A stretch of DNA of 32,246 nt from an uncultured Bacteroidota bacterium (GCA_902609035.1 CACLQG010000014.1:1-32246); one strand, 5' to 3'. Numbered from the stretch's first letter, positions 19,216 through 28,258 are shown. Translations and numbers: made by a program. Notes: a model not told the origin generated them from the sequence alone.

Positions 19216-21423
19216 ATGGCCAAGAATATCATAGTGTCTAATAGATTACCGATACAGGTAACTAAATTAGATAATTCTTTTGAATTTACCTCCACTAGTG
19301 GTGGGTTAGCAACAGGTATGAATTCAGTTCACAAGGGGCAAGAATCACTCTGGATAGGATGGCCGGGTATCAATGATGACGACATTGATAAAAAGATATG
19401 GGCTCCATTAAAAAAATCACTAAAAAAGGATGGCTATTCTCCTGTACCACTAAATAGTAAGGAAATAGAAGATTTTTATTATGGCCTATCTAATAAATCC
19501 CTTTGGCCTCTCTTTCATTACTTTATCGAGTTTTCCGTATTTAACGAAAAACAATGGAATTCTTACATTAAAGTAAATCAAAAGTTTGCGGAGAGTGTTA
19601 TTAAAAACATTCAAAAAGGCGATACTGTATGGATTCACGATTATCAACTCCTACTATGTCCGAAAATGATCAAAGATGCTCGACCTGATGTAACAATTGG
19701 TTTTTTCTTACACATACCTTTCCCTTCTTTTGAAATTTTCAGAATTTTTCCGTGGAGAGAACCCTTGTTGGAAGGAATTCTTGGTGCTGACCTCGTTGGA
19801 TTTCATACCTATGATTATGAACGTCATTTTTTAAGTTCTGTGAAAAGGATTTTGAGAAAAGAAGTCTCTTTTAACCGTGTAAATTTAGAAACACGTGAAG
19901 TAGTAGTCAACACCTTTCCAATGGGAATTGATTATGAAAAGTTTAGAAACGCAGCTCAATCTCATCTTGACATGGGCACAGATGAAAAGTCTGACCTCAA
20001 AAAACAATTAGAATTACACAAAGAAGTTGCTGATGAGGGAAAACTTATTCTTTCCATAGACCGTCTAGATTACACTAAAGGTGTTGTGAAACGGATTGAA
20101 GCCTTTGAACTCTTTTTGACTAAATACCCGCAATACCTTGAGAAGGTTCGATTGGTCATGCTTACTGTTCCTTCTCGATCTAGTGTTTCTGACTATCAAA
20201 GACTCAAGAAAGAAACAGATGAGATCGTTGGACGTGTAAATGGAAAATTTGCTACAATAAATTGGACACCCATTTGGTATTATTACAGGGCGATGGCTTT
20301 TGATGACTTAATTGACCTTTACATGACTTCTGACATTGCAATGATTACGCCAGTAAGAGATGGAATGAATTTGGTTGCGAAAGAGTTTGTCGCCACCAGA
20401 GTAAAAGGAGATGGTATTCTGATTCTCAGTGAGATGGCAGGTGCATCAAAAGAGCTTTATGAATCTATATTAGTCAACCCCTTTGATCTCAATCAAATGG
20501 CAGATGCATTATTGCAGGCTATTAAAATGCCCGCTGAGGAGCAGAAAAAAAGAAATATGAGTATGCAAAAAAGACTTAGAAGATATTCAGTAGAGCACTG
20601 GGCTAATGAATTCATGATGGCATTAAAAAATAAAAACCATAATACAGAAGAGTCCTACGCAATAAAAATTAATGATAAAATTCAAGAAATAATCCTTAAA
20701 AAATTCAGGTCATCCAAAAAAAGAATGTTTTTCTTGGATTATGACGGGACATTAGTGGGATACAATCAGGATCCTGAATTGGCTATCCCAGATAAATCCT
20801 TAATTGAAACTGTTCAAAATCTGGTTGATCTACCAAATACTGAAGTGGCCATTGTCAGCGGAAGAGACCAACATTTCATTGAAAAATGGTTTGGTAAACT
20901 ATCAATTTCCTTAGTTGCAGAACACGGTCACTTTATTAAACACAAAAATCAAGGATGGGTGTGTAAAGAAACTCAATACAAAAACTGGAAAGACGACATT
21001 TTACCTCTTTTGGAAACATTTACCGATCGTACTCCAGGTACTTTAATTGAAGAAAAATTAAACAGCTTGGTTTGGCATTACCGTAAAACAGATCCAGAAT
21101 TGGCCTTAGAAAGGGTGGTCGAGCTAAAAACAGTATTGAACAGTTTGATATCTGACGATCTAAATATATTAGACGGAGATAAAGTTATTGAGGTGGTCAG
21201 CAGTCGATATAACAAAGGGACCGCTGTATCAGAAATCATTGGAGATAAGGAGTCTGATTTTATTATTTGTTTTGGTGATGATGTCACAGATGAATTTATG
21301 TTCAACGACCTCCCCCCCCAAGCCATAAATGTAAAGGTTGGCAAAAAAATGACCCAAGCTGAATATTATATTGATAATCCTGCAGCTGTTAAATCCTTGC
21401 TAAAAACCCTAATATCTCATTAA
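19216..21423 (+). CDS. Bifunctional trehalose-6-phosphate synthase/phosphatase (OtsA-OtsB fusion)
   Basis: The 735-residue protein joins two enzymes. Residues 1 to about 470 are a GT20 trehalose-6-phosphate synthase: SNRLPIQVT at the start, TSTSGGLATGMNSV, WIHDYQLLLCPKMI, FFLHIPFPSFEIF, SIDRLDYTKGVVKRIEAF, and RDGMNLVAKEFVATR. From about 495 on is a HAD-superfamily trehalose-phosphatase: FLDYDGTLVGY (nucleophile Asp near 507), IVSGRD, and GDDVTDEFMF near 690. Together they make trehalose from UDP-glucose and glucose 6-phosphate, for osmotic or stress protection. Such fusions are known in Bacteroidota and eukaryotes. Both halves keep their catalytic motifs. It is divergent from the GH15 gene and followed by a likely terminator. 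Confidence 0.93.
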   Translation: MAKNIIVSNRLPIQVTKLDNSFEFTSTSGGLATGMNSVHKGQESLWIGWPGINDDDIDKKIWAPLKKSLKKDGYSPVPLNSKEIEDFYYGLSNKSLWPLFHYFIEFSVFNEKQWNSYIKVNQKFAESVIKNIQKGDTVWIHDYQLLLCPKMIKDARPDVTIGFFLHIPFPSFEIFRIFPWREPLLEGILGADLVGFHTYDYERHFLSSVKRILRKEVSFNRVNLETREVVVNTFPMGIDYEKFRNAAQSHLDMGTDEKSDLKKQLELHKEVADEGKLILSIDRLDYTKGVVKRIEAFELFLTKYPQYLEKVRLVMLTVPSRSSVSDYQRLKKETDEIVGRVNGKFATINWTPIWYYYRAMAFDDLIDLYMTSDIAMITPVRDGMNLVAKEFVATRVKGDGILILSEMAGASKELYESILVNPFDLNQMADALLQAIKMPAEEQKKRNMSMQKRLRRYSVEHWANEFMMALKNKNHNTEESYAIKINDKIQEIILKKFRSSKKRMFFLDYDGTLVGYNQDPELAIPDKSLIETVQNLVDLPNTEVAIVSGRDQHFIEKWFGKLSISLVAEHGHFIKHKNQGWVCKETQYKNWKDDILPLLETFTDRTPGTLIEEKLNSLVWHYRKTDPELALERVVELKTVLNSLISDDLNILDGDKVIEVVSSRYNKGTAVSEIIGDKESDFIICFGDDVTDEFMFNDLPPQAINVKVGKKMTQAEYYIDNPAAVKSLLKTLISH

Positions 21424-21443
21424 GGTTAGCTCTTATTTTTTTT
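21405..21443 (+). terminator. Likely intrinsic terminator of the trehalose synthase gene
   Basis: AACCCTAAT (21405-21413) pairs with ATTAAGGTT (21419-21427) with one C-A mismatch and a 5-base loop, followed within 8 bases by a run of eight T (21436-21443). The stem overlaps the last codons and stop of the gene. It is AT-rich, so strength is uncertain. Confidence 0.45.
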
Positions 21444-21578
21444 GTTGAATCTTTATTTATAAATTAAAAAAAAATCAACATAAAGAAAAAAAAATTTTTT
21501 CTGTCAAAATATGTCTTAGGTATTTTAATCATTGCTGTTTCCTACAATTTTTTCTTCTAAAATTAAAATTATTAAAAT

Positions 21579-23045
21579 ATGAGATACCTTTTAGTACTCG
21601 CTTTTGTGATTGGCCAAGCTCAGCACTCTAACGGAGTAATGATAGATAGTTTTCAAACTTTTGATTCTTATTCGGATATCAAATACAATCAATCTTTACG
21701 CCCCCAATTTCACTTCTCCTCAATTAAAAACTGGAACAACGATCCAAATGGGATGGTCTATTACAAAGGTGAATATCATTTATTTTTTCAGCACAATCCC
21801 AAAGCTACCCATTGGGGCAATATGACTTGGGGACATGCTGTGAGTAAAGATATGGTCCACTGGGAACAATTACCCCATGCGATAATGCCTTACGATAATG
21901 GTACGATTTTTTCAGGAACAGCAGCAGTGGATTATCCAAACAGCTTAGGTAAAAATACAGAGGATAATAAAGCAATTGTAGCCTATTTTACTCACGCTCA
22001 AAACAATAATAAAGATTTATTTTACCAAGCTGGTGCTTTTAGTGTAGATCGCGGGAGAACATTTAAACTTATTGATGGGGGCAGACCCAGAATTCCTAAC
22101 CAAGGGTTTAGTAGGGGAGAACGTGATCCAAAGATTTTTTGGCATGTACCTTCCCAAAAATGGATACTGGTATTGTGGATTAAAAAAGCAGATAGGAAAA
22201 AGAAAAACGATTTGGGAAAAGTTCGTTTTTTTAGTTCTACTAACCTAAATGACTGGGAAAAATTAAGTGATTTTGACAGAAAGTGGGTCTATGAATGTAT
22301 GGATATGGTTGAGCTTGCTGTAGATGGTGATTTAAATAATAAAAAATGGTTGATCTACGATGCCAGTTTTGATTACGAGATTGGAAGCTTCGATGGAAAC
22401 ACATTAACCACTGATAAAAAGAGTTTTTTGGGTGACTTGGGAAATGCCTATTATGCAGCACAAACTTTTAACAACAGTCCCGATGAAAGAACTGTAATAA
22501 TCGGGTGGTTAAGAACAACTGACAACAATATATATATAGACAATAAAATGCCATTTAACCAACAAATGTCCTTTCCAGCTTCCTTAAAATTAAAATCAAC
22601 TGCAGAGGGTGTAAGACTCTTTCGATGGCCAATAAAAGAAATCGAAAATCTTTATGAAAGAAGCTTCGTGTTTGAAAAAATTAAATCGAGGGCTTTGAAT
22701 GAGGATTTAAAAAGTGAGCAATTTGAAGAAATTGACCTTTATGCTAAATTCGTTCGCAAACAAAATCCCACTTTTCAAATTAAGATACGGGGACTAAACA
22801 TCAATTTTGAAAAAGGTAAATTTTATTTTAATGAGAAAGAACTTCCCACATTAAATAAAAAAGAAGTCAACATTAGAGTATTATTGGACAGAACTACCAT
22901 TGAAGTTTTTGTTGACGACGGGTTTTCGGTGCTTTCCTCCTATGCTGTTCCTGCTTCTGATGAAAAAAGTATTTTTATCAAATCAGATAAAACGTTATTA
23001 TTCGATAAGTTTGAAGTGAATGAGCTACAATCTATTTGGCCTTAG
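21579..23045 (+). CDS. Secreted glycoside hydrolase family 32 (fructanase/invertase type)
   Basis: GH32 enzymes hydrolyse fructosyl bonds in sucrose, inulin or levan. The 488-residue protein starts with a short hydrophobic signal-like segment (MRYLLVLAFVIGQAQ), so it is probably exported. The five-bladed propeller carries the three catalytic carboxylates in order: NDPNG at 54-58 (nucleophile Asp55), RDP at 182-184 (stabiliser Asp183), and EC at 239-240 (acid/base Glu239). A C-terminal beta-sandwich follows (LLDRTTIEVFVDDG is typical). The RPQFHFS and NMTWGHAVSKDMVHW blocks fit levanase or exo-fructanase members. The substrate, inulin or levan, cannot be told. It converges on the sulfatase with a 13-base gap. 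The 155-base upstream gap contains an A9T6 tract. Confidence 0.91.
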   Translation: MRYLLVLAFVIGQAQHSNGVMIDSFQTFDSYSDIKYNQSLRPQFHFSSIKNWNNDPNGMVYYKGEYHLFFQHNPKATHWGNMTWGHAVSKDMVHWEQLPHAIMPYDNGTIFSGTAAVDYPNSLGKNTEDNKAIVAYFTHAQNNNKDLFYQAGAFSVDRGRTFKLIDGGRPRIPNQGFSRGERDPKIFWHVPSQKWILVLWIKKADRKKKNDLGKVRFFSSTNLNDWEKLSDFDRKWVYECMDMVELAVDGDLNNKKWLIYDASFDYEIGSFDGNTLTTDKKSFLGDLGNAYYAAQTFNNSPDERTVIIGWLRTTDNNIYIDNKMPFNQQMSFPASLKLKSTAEGVRLFRWPIKEIENLYERSFVFEKIKSRALNEDLKSEQFEEIDLYAKFVRKQNPTFQIKIRGLNINFEKGKFYFNEKELPTLNKKEVNIRVLLDRTTIEVFVDDGFSVLSSYAVPASDEKSIFIKSDKTLLFDKFEVNELQSIWP

Positions 23046-23058
23046 TCTAATATCTCCT

Positions 23059-24810
23059 TTAGTTTATTTTTTCAATTTTGACCCAAAAAGGGAAGTAATT
23101 GCTTCTCCTTTCCTTGGTGTAAAAAGGCCTAAAATCAAATTGACCTTGAGGTAGATAAATTTCCTCCCAAACCAATTTATCCAGCCCCTCAATAGGGTTG
23201 TGTTTTTTATATATCTTTTCACCCAATTCCAATTGCATTTCGCCCCCTCCTGTTACAGGAGTTAAAAATTTAAATTTGAGATTATAAACCCCTTCTTGAA
23301 GAGCAATTTTCCAAGAGGAATGAAGCTGGTCTTGGTCCCAAACACCTCTTTGTCCACCAGCATCATTCCGATTAAGATAAACTGGGTTTTCATATGACGT
23401 TCCTATTGCAATTCTGGGCTGATTTTTCAGATTAGGTGAATTACTCAAATCGGAAAAAAGTACATCCATTTCTGATTTTAAAGACTGTGCTTTTTTAGTA
23501 TTTTGATCTACTAAATTTATTTTTTCAAAAGGGTCTTTCTCAAGGTCATACAATTCAAAATCATGGATTGTAGCATCAAAATCTGTTTTTCCCACGAGTT
23601 TGTATTTTCCTCGCTGCAGGGCTATATTATTATATAGTTCTGGAAACTTTCTGGTCCAATAAGAAAAGAAAATACGTTCGGGGAGAACATCCCCTTCCAA
23701 GGCGGGGAGAAAACTTCTACCATCTATTTTTCTATCTTGAGGTATAGGAGCACCACATAATTCAGAAAGTGTAGGCAGTAAATCTATATGACCCACCATT
23801 TGGTCAACTTCTTTATTTCCCTCAAATTTTGAGGGATAACGCATAAAAAAGGGAACGCAAATACCACCTCTGTGTACACTTGACTTGAGTCCTCGCATAC
23901 CTGCTACATACCTTAGCTGCTGAGGACCATTATCAGTCATAAAAATGATAATGGTGTTTTCTGCGATACCCAAATCCTCTACTTTCTGGAATAGTTTTTT
24001 GAGGTTATCATCAATATTTGTAACCATGGCATATACCCGTCGAGCATCTTCTATATTTTTATCTGTCATTGGAGAGGAGGGTAATAGCTCAACATCTATT
24101 CCTTGGGTGGGATCAATATCCTCATACATCTTATAATACTTATCTGGAACCTGTAAGGGGGTATGAGGAGCATTAAATGACAAATAACAGAAAAAAGGTT
24201 GCTCCTGATTTTTTTCAATAAAATCAATAGCATTTTCTGTGAAAATATCAGAACAGTAACCCTTGTAGGGTTTTTGCTGGTTATTATACCAAAGTATTGG
24301 ATCGAAATAGCTGGTCTCTTTTTTGAAATAGTTGGTAAAATCCCCAACTTGACCCATACCTCCTGCTAAGTGAATGAGTGACTCATCAAAGCCTTGATCG
24401 CTTGGCCTTGAAGGGTAGTTGTCTCCTAAATGCCATTTACCAAATATACCTGTAGAATAATTTACTTGCTTGAGCATTTCTGCAAGGGTAAATTCAGAGG
24501 TGGCCATGATGGCTCCACCATTGTAGGTGTCCCTAACACCTGTTCTAAGGGAATACCTTCCAGTCATCATACTCGATCGGGTGGGCGCACATACTGGAGA
24601 GACATGAAAATTATTGAATCTAATACTTTGTTGTGCAAATGCATCAATGTTAGGGGTATGAACATTTGGATTGTTGTGTAGACCCAAATCACCATAACCT
24701 TGATCATCTGTGATGATCAATATCACATTGGGAGTTGTAGAAACTTCATTCTTCTGGCAAGAATATAGAAAGGATAAAATTAACAGAAAACTAATTAATT
24801 TGATTTTCAT
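23059..24810 (-). CDS. Lipoprotein sulfatase (type I, formylglycine-dependent)
   Basis: The 583-residue protein begins with a lipoprotein signal (SFLYSC, lipidated Cys18), so it is probably anchored in the periplasm or on the surface. The type I sulfatase core has metal ligands in LIITDDQGYGDLG (Asp35, Asp36) and the modification motif CAPTRSSMMTGR, where Cys74 would be converted to formylglycine. FGKWHLG near 125, NAPHTPLQ and FMTDNGPQ complete the active site. The last 110 or so residues form an extra beta-rich domain with the block NAGDGGQ-like DAGGQRGVWDQ. It removes sulfate esters, probably from polysaccharide; the sugar is unknown. Its start overlaps the kinase stop by 4 bases, so it is second in a kinase-sulfatase operon. 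The maturase is not in the window. Confidence 0.9.
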   Translation of the reverse strand: MKIKLISFLLILSFLYSCQKNEVSTTPNVILIITDDQGYGDLGLHNNPNVHTPNIDAFAQQSIRFNNFHVSPVCAPTRSSMMTGRYSLRTGVRDTYNGGAIMATSEFTLAEMLKQVNYSTGIFGKWHLGDNYPSRPSDQGFDESLIHLAGGMGQVGDFTNYFKKETSYFDPILWYNNQQKPYKGYCSDIFTENAIDFIEKNQEQPFFCYLSFNAPHTPLQVPDKYYKMYEDIDPTQGIDVELLPSSPMTDKNIEDARRVYAMVTNIDDNLKKLFQKVEDLGIAENTIIIFMTDNGPQQLRYVAGMRGLKSSVHRGGICVPFFMRYPSKFEGNKEVDQMVGHIDLLPTLSELCGAPIPQDRKIDGRSFLPALEGDVLPERIFFSYWTRKFPELYNNIALQRGKYKLVGKTDFDATIHDFELYDLEKDPFEKINLVDQNTKKAQSLKSEMDVLFSDLSNSPNLKNQPRIAIGTSYENPVYLNRNDAGGQRGVWDQDQLHSSWKIALQEGVYNLKFKFLTPVTGGGEMQLELGEKIYKKHNPIEGLDKLVWEEIYLPQGQFDFRPFYTKERRSNYFPFWVKIEKIN

Positions 24811-25694
24811 TTTTTTTTTATTTTAAGAATAGAGCCTCCATAATAACCACAAACATTGGCAGCCAAATCAGAGGCTTCTCTAATAATTTGATTTAAAGGT
24901 TTTTGATTTAGCCAACCCATAACGACGGCTGCGGTATAGGCATCCCCTGCCCCAACTGTACTCTTTATGTTGATTTTTCTTGTTGGCGTATAAGAAATAT
25001 AATCTTTTTTGGTGGCCATTATAGATCCTTTTTCTCCCAAGGTAATAATCACCAGTTTTAAATCAAATTCATCGATTAACGAAAGGATTCCTTTTTCTGT
25101 ATCTCTTGAGAGGTAAAACATTAGGCTTATCTCCTTAAATTCTTGCTGGTTCATCTTTACGATATTGGCTCTTTCCAAATTCATTTTTACTGTTTCTCGG
25201 TCATAATACTCTTGTCTAAAATTCACATCAAAAACCTTGAGACAATGAGGGGGTGTTATATTCAGGGTTTTAAATAAGGCCTTTTGTGATTTGGGGTTTC
25301 TTTGAGCTAAGGTTCCAAAGCAAATGGCATCAAGAGACTGCGCTATATTTTTTTGGGCCTCATCAAATACAATATGATCCCAAGCAACATTTTCCTTAAT
25401 ATCATATGAAGGATTGCCCATTTGATCGAGACTAACGATAACACTGCCAGTGGGTAAATCTTTGTTGACCTGAATCCCATTGGTGTTCAATTCAAAGTCG
25501 TTAAATAATTTCTTGGCTTCTTTTCCCAACTCGTCTTCACCAACACAACTGATTATGTTGCTCTCTGCTTCCAATTGCTGTGCATGTGATGAAAAATTTG
25601 CAGGAGCCCCTCCCAATGTTTTAGTATCAGGGAAAATATCCCATAAGATCTCTCCCCAACCTGCTATTTTAAACTTTATTTGATTGAGTGGCAT
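24807..25694 (-). CDS. PfkB-family carbohydrate kinase (fructokinase-like)
   Basis: The 295-residue protein has the ribokinase/PfkB fold. The substrate-binding N terminus includes GEILWDIFPDTKTLGGAPAN, the first family signature, followed by a GEDELGKEAKK segment. The C-terminal signature STVGAGDAYTAAVVMGW near residue 245-262 carries the anion hole and catalytic aspartate. Closest in style to bacterial fructokinases, it would phosphorylate fructose released by the nearby GH32 enzyme, which supports the call. A 2-keto-3-deoxysugar kinase is the main alternative, given the aldolase encoded across the divergent region. It overlaps the sulfatase start by 4 bases. Its own start codon touches a perfect 9-bp inverted repeat. 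Confidence 0.83.
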   Translation of the reverse strand: MPLNQIKFKIAGWGEILWDIFPDTKTLGGAPANFSSHAQQLEAESNIISCVGEDELGKEAKKLFNDFELNTNGIQVNKDLPTGSVIVSLDQMGNPSYDIKENVAWDHIVFDEAQKNIAQSLDAICFGTLAQRNPKSQKALFKTLNITPPHCLKVFDVNFRQEYYDRETVKMNLERANIVKMNQQEFKEISLMFYLSRDTEKGILSLIDEFDLKLVIITLGEKGSIMATKKDYISYTPTRKINIKSTVGAGDAYTAAVVMGWLNQKPLNQIIREASDLAANVCGYYGGSILKIKKK

Positions 25695-25729
25695 AAGTTC
25701 AAGTTTAATTGACGATTTTATTGAACTTA
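25694..25729. promoter_or_regulatory. Perfect 9-bp inverted repeat at the kinase start
   Basis: TAAGTTCAA (25694-25702) and TTGAACTTA (25721-25729) are exact reverse complements separated by 18 bases. One arm includes the first base of the kinase ATG. It could be a pair of operator half-sites or a leader hairpin covering the kinase start. The regulator is unknown. Confidence 0.5.
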
Positions 25730-25742
25730 AATCTACGAAACA

Positions 25743-25764
25743 TTAATTATTAGCTACTAATTAA
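25743..25764. promoter_or_regulatory. 22-bp near-perfect palindrome, candidate operator
   Basis: TTAATTATTAGCTACTAATTAA is symmetrical about its central GC with a single mismatched pair (10 of 11 pairs). It lies in the 173-base divergent region between the kinase-sulfatase and aldolase-symporter operons. Further dyads sit nearby: AACATTA (25739-25745) with TAATGTT (25768-25774), and AGGTTTAACCT (25776-25786). Size and position suit a dimeric repressor of both operons. Confidence 0.45.
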
Positions 25765-25867
25765 AACTAATGTTAAGGTTTAACCTCTTTTTTGGGCTTG
25801 CTTTTAAATAAAAATTCAACACTTTGATCTTATTTTACTTATATTTAAAATTAAACTTTTTTGTAAA

Positions 25868-26785
25868 ATGATCTATCAACCCGTCATGGGTACTATCGCA
25901 GCGACCTTCACACCCATGGATAAAATGGGAGAAGTTAACCTAGAAAAAATAACTGATTATGCAAAAAAATTAAAGAAAGATCGGCTTTCTGGCGTATTTA
26001 TTTGTGGAACCACTGGAGAGGGAATGTTAATGACTTTAGAAGAACGAAAACTCGTTGCAGAGGAATGGATGCATCATCAAGAAGAGGGTTTTAAGGTAAT
26101 TGTTCATGTGGGAACTACCTCCTCAAAACAATCACAGGAGCTTGCCCAACATGCACAAAAAATTGGTGCCTATGCCACTAGTGCTATGGGACCGTTATTT
26201 TTAAAACCGAACAATGTATCTACTCTGGTAGATTTTTGCGCTGAATTGGCAGGGGCAGCACCTAATATTCCTTTTTTTTACTATCATATCCCACTTATTT
26301 CTGGGATAGATTTACCTATGAGAGATTACATAGAAGAGGCCAAAGTTAAAATACCAAATTTTGCAGGTATTAAATATACATCCGACAATTTAGATGAAAT
26401 GAGAGAATGTAATTCTATGGATAATGGTAAATGGAATGTATTCAATGGTTTCGACGAAAATTTATTTAAAGCGCTTAAAGTTGGGGTGATCAGTGCCGTA
26501 GGGAGTACCTACAATTACATGAATCTGATCTATTTTTCAATGATTGAGGATTTTAACTCGGGTAGAATCACAGAAGCAGAGAAAAAACAAAAGAAATCTA
26601 ACAACATAATAGAAATGCTTCTTAGAAATGGTGGGCCTCAAGTCGCTGGTAAAGCGATTATGAAAATGGTAGGAATAGATTGTGGACCTTGTAGATTACC
26701 TCTTAAAAATCTTTCCGAAAATTCCATTTCTGATTTACACGAGGCACTCCAGAAAAAAGGTTTTTTTAGGGAAATTAGCAGATAG
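25868..26785 (+). CDS. N-acetylneuraminate lyase-like protein (DHDPS/NAL class I aldolase)
   Basis: The 305-residue TIM-barrel aldolase belongs to the DapA/NanA superfamily. The carboxylate-binding motif GTTGE is at 47-51, the catalytic tyrosine is in FFYYHIP (137-142), and the Schiff-base lysine is Lys169 in FAGIKYTSD. The blocks FYYHIPLISGI and GVISAVGSTYNYMN resemble N-acetylneuraminate lyase, including the animal enzyme, more than dihydrodipicolinate synthase. It would split sialic acid, or a related keto-sugar acid, into pyruvate and an aldose or amino sugar. The symporter gene follows with a 3-base gap, so uptake and cleavage are probably linked. No other sialate genes lie in the window, so the substrate is open. 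Confidence 0.8.
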   Translation: MIYQPVMGTIAATFTPMDKMGEVNLEKITDYAKKLKKDRLSGVFICGTTGEGMLMTLEERKLVAEEWMHHQEEGFKVIVHVGTTSSKQSQELAQHAQKIGAYATSAMGPLFLKPNNVSTLVDFCAELAGAAPNIPFFYYHIPLISGIDLPMRDYIEEAKVKIPNFAGIKYTSDNLDEMRECNSMDNGKWNVFNGFDENLFKALKVGVISAVGSTYNYMNLIYFSMIEDFNSGRITEAEKKQKKSNNIIEMLLRNGGPQVAGKAIMKMVGIDCGPCRLPLKNLSENSISDLHEALQKKGFFREISR

Positions 26786-26788
26786 ATT

Positions 26789-28219
26789 ATGCTTGCTTTT
26801 TTCGATATTTTAGTCATTACCCTATATTTTATTTTGATATTGGGTCTGGGTATATACTTCTCGAAAAGACAAAAAAATACTGAAGATTATTTTAAGGCAA
26901 GAGAACGCATACCCTCTTGGGCAGCGGGACTGAGTCTTTTTGGAACGGCATTGAGTCCAATTACTTTTATGGCCATTCCCGCAAAAACTTACAGTACAGA
27001 CTGGTCTTATTTTTTACTCAATATGAGTGTTTTCCTTGCTGTACCCCTAATTGTATATCTTTTTATCCCTTATTTCAGAAGAAAGAATATCAAGACAGCC
27101 TATGAATATTTAGAAATTCGATTTAGTGTCATCATCCGATTAGTAGGCAGCATCTGTTTTATTCTCTACCAAATCGGCAGAATGGGTGTGGTTCTTTTTC
27201 TACCTTCAATTGCAATCAATCTGGTAACTGGCGTAGACCTCTTTATTTGCATCTCATTGATGGGAGTTATAAGTCTGATTTATACTTTAATGGGCGGTAT
27301 TGAGGCTGTCATATGGACTGACGTTGTTCAAGTTTTTGTATTAATGGGTGGAGTGATCATTTCATTAGCTATGAATGTAATAAACACAGATGGAGGATTT
27401 GAAGGTATTCTTGAAATAGCTCAGTTGGAAGATAAATTTAATACTTTCGATTTAACCCTATCTCTCAAAGAACCCACCGTTTGGGTTATGTTATTTGGTG
27501 GTTTCTTTGCCAACCTCACTTCCTATGGAACCGATCACACTATGGTTCAACGCTACTTGGTTACCCCAACTAAAAAGGAGGCACAAAAAAGTATTTGGAT
27601 TGGAGCATTATTAACGATTCCCTCTTCTCTTATTTTCTTTTTTGTAGGCACTACCCTTTTTGTGTTTTATAAAATGAATCCTTCTGCTTTAAATGAAAAT
27701 TTCATAACTGACGATGCTATCTTTCCTTGGTATATTGTCAATGAGCTTCCTACTGGAATTTCTGGCATATTGATTGCCGCCATTTTTGCGGCGGCAATGA
27801 GCAGCCTCAGTTCAAGCATGAATGCGGGAGCGGCTTCATTCAATGTTGATATTTTAGATCGATTTGGACTAGGGAAAAACGAAGACCCAATGAAAATAGC
27901 TAGGTGGACCACTTTCATAATCGGGACCTTAGGAATTCTATTTGCATTTTTTATGGCCACCTTTGATATCAAATCTCTTTGGGATGAATTCAATAAGATT
28001 TTAGGATTGATTCTTGGAAGTTTGGGTGGAGTCTTTTTATTAGGACTTATGACTAAAAAAGCAAATTCAAAAGGAGTGGTTTTTGGAATCGTATTCAGTT
28101 TTCTGATTCAAATTTTAATCAGTCAATTTCAAATTGTACACTTATTACTTTACTCTGCAACAGGAGTAATGTCATGTTTTATTTCGGGTTACATTGCTAG
28201 TCTTTTTTTTAAAGATTAA
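26789..28219 (+). CDS. Sodium:solute symporter (SSS family)
   Basis: The 476-residue protein has about 12-13 hydrophobic helices. SSS family signatures are present: GGIEAVIWTDVVQVFVLMGG near 170-190, and IAAIFAAAMSSLSSSMNAGA near 328-347, with the Ser-rich sodium-site region. The family couples sodium entry to uptake of sugars, sialic acids, amino acids or vitamins. Encoded directly after the lyase-like aldolase, it most likely imports that enzyme's substrate. The gene is slightly shorter at the C terminus than some family members but keeps the core helices. Sugar (SGLT-like) and sialate symporters are the leading possibilities, and sequence alone does not decide. Confidence 0.87.
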   Translation: MLAFFDILVITLYFILILGLGIYFSKRQKNTEDYFKARERIPSWAAGLSLFGTALSPITFMAIPAKTYSTDWSYFLLNMSVFLAVPLIVYLFIPYFRRKNIKTAYEYLEIRFSVIIRLVGSICFILYQIGRMGVVLFLPSIAINLVTGVDLFICISLMGVISLIYTLMGGIEAVIWTDVVQVFVLMGGVIISLAMNVINTDGGFEGILEIAQLEDKFNTFDLTLSLKEPTVWVMLFGGFFANLTSYGTDHTMVQRYLVTPTKKEAQKSIWIGALLTIPSSLIFFFVGTTLFVFYKMNPSALNENFITDDAIFPWYIVNELPTGISGILIAAIFAAAMSSLSSSMNAGAASFNVDILDRFGLGKNEDPMKIARWTTFIIGTLGILFAFFMATFDIKSLWDEFNKILGLILGSLGGVFLLGLMTKKANSKGVVFGIVFSFLIQILISQFQIVHLLLYSATGVMSCFISGYIASLFFKD

Positions 28220-28258
28220 CGAAATGCTGTTCGATTCTATCCAAAATGCGTTGATACA

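Noticed and set aside
21480..21560. Signal-peptide-like stretch (KKKKFFLSKYVLGILIIAVS) just upstream of and in frame with the GH32 gene
   Set aside because: It has no proper start codon (ATA), is followed by several in-frame stops, and Lys/Phe/Ile runs arise easily in AT-rich spacers. It may be a decayed leader, but nothing supports that.
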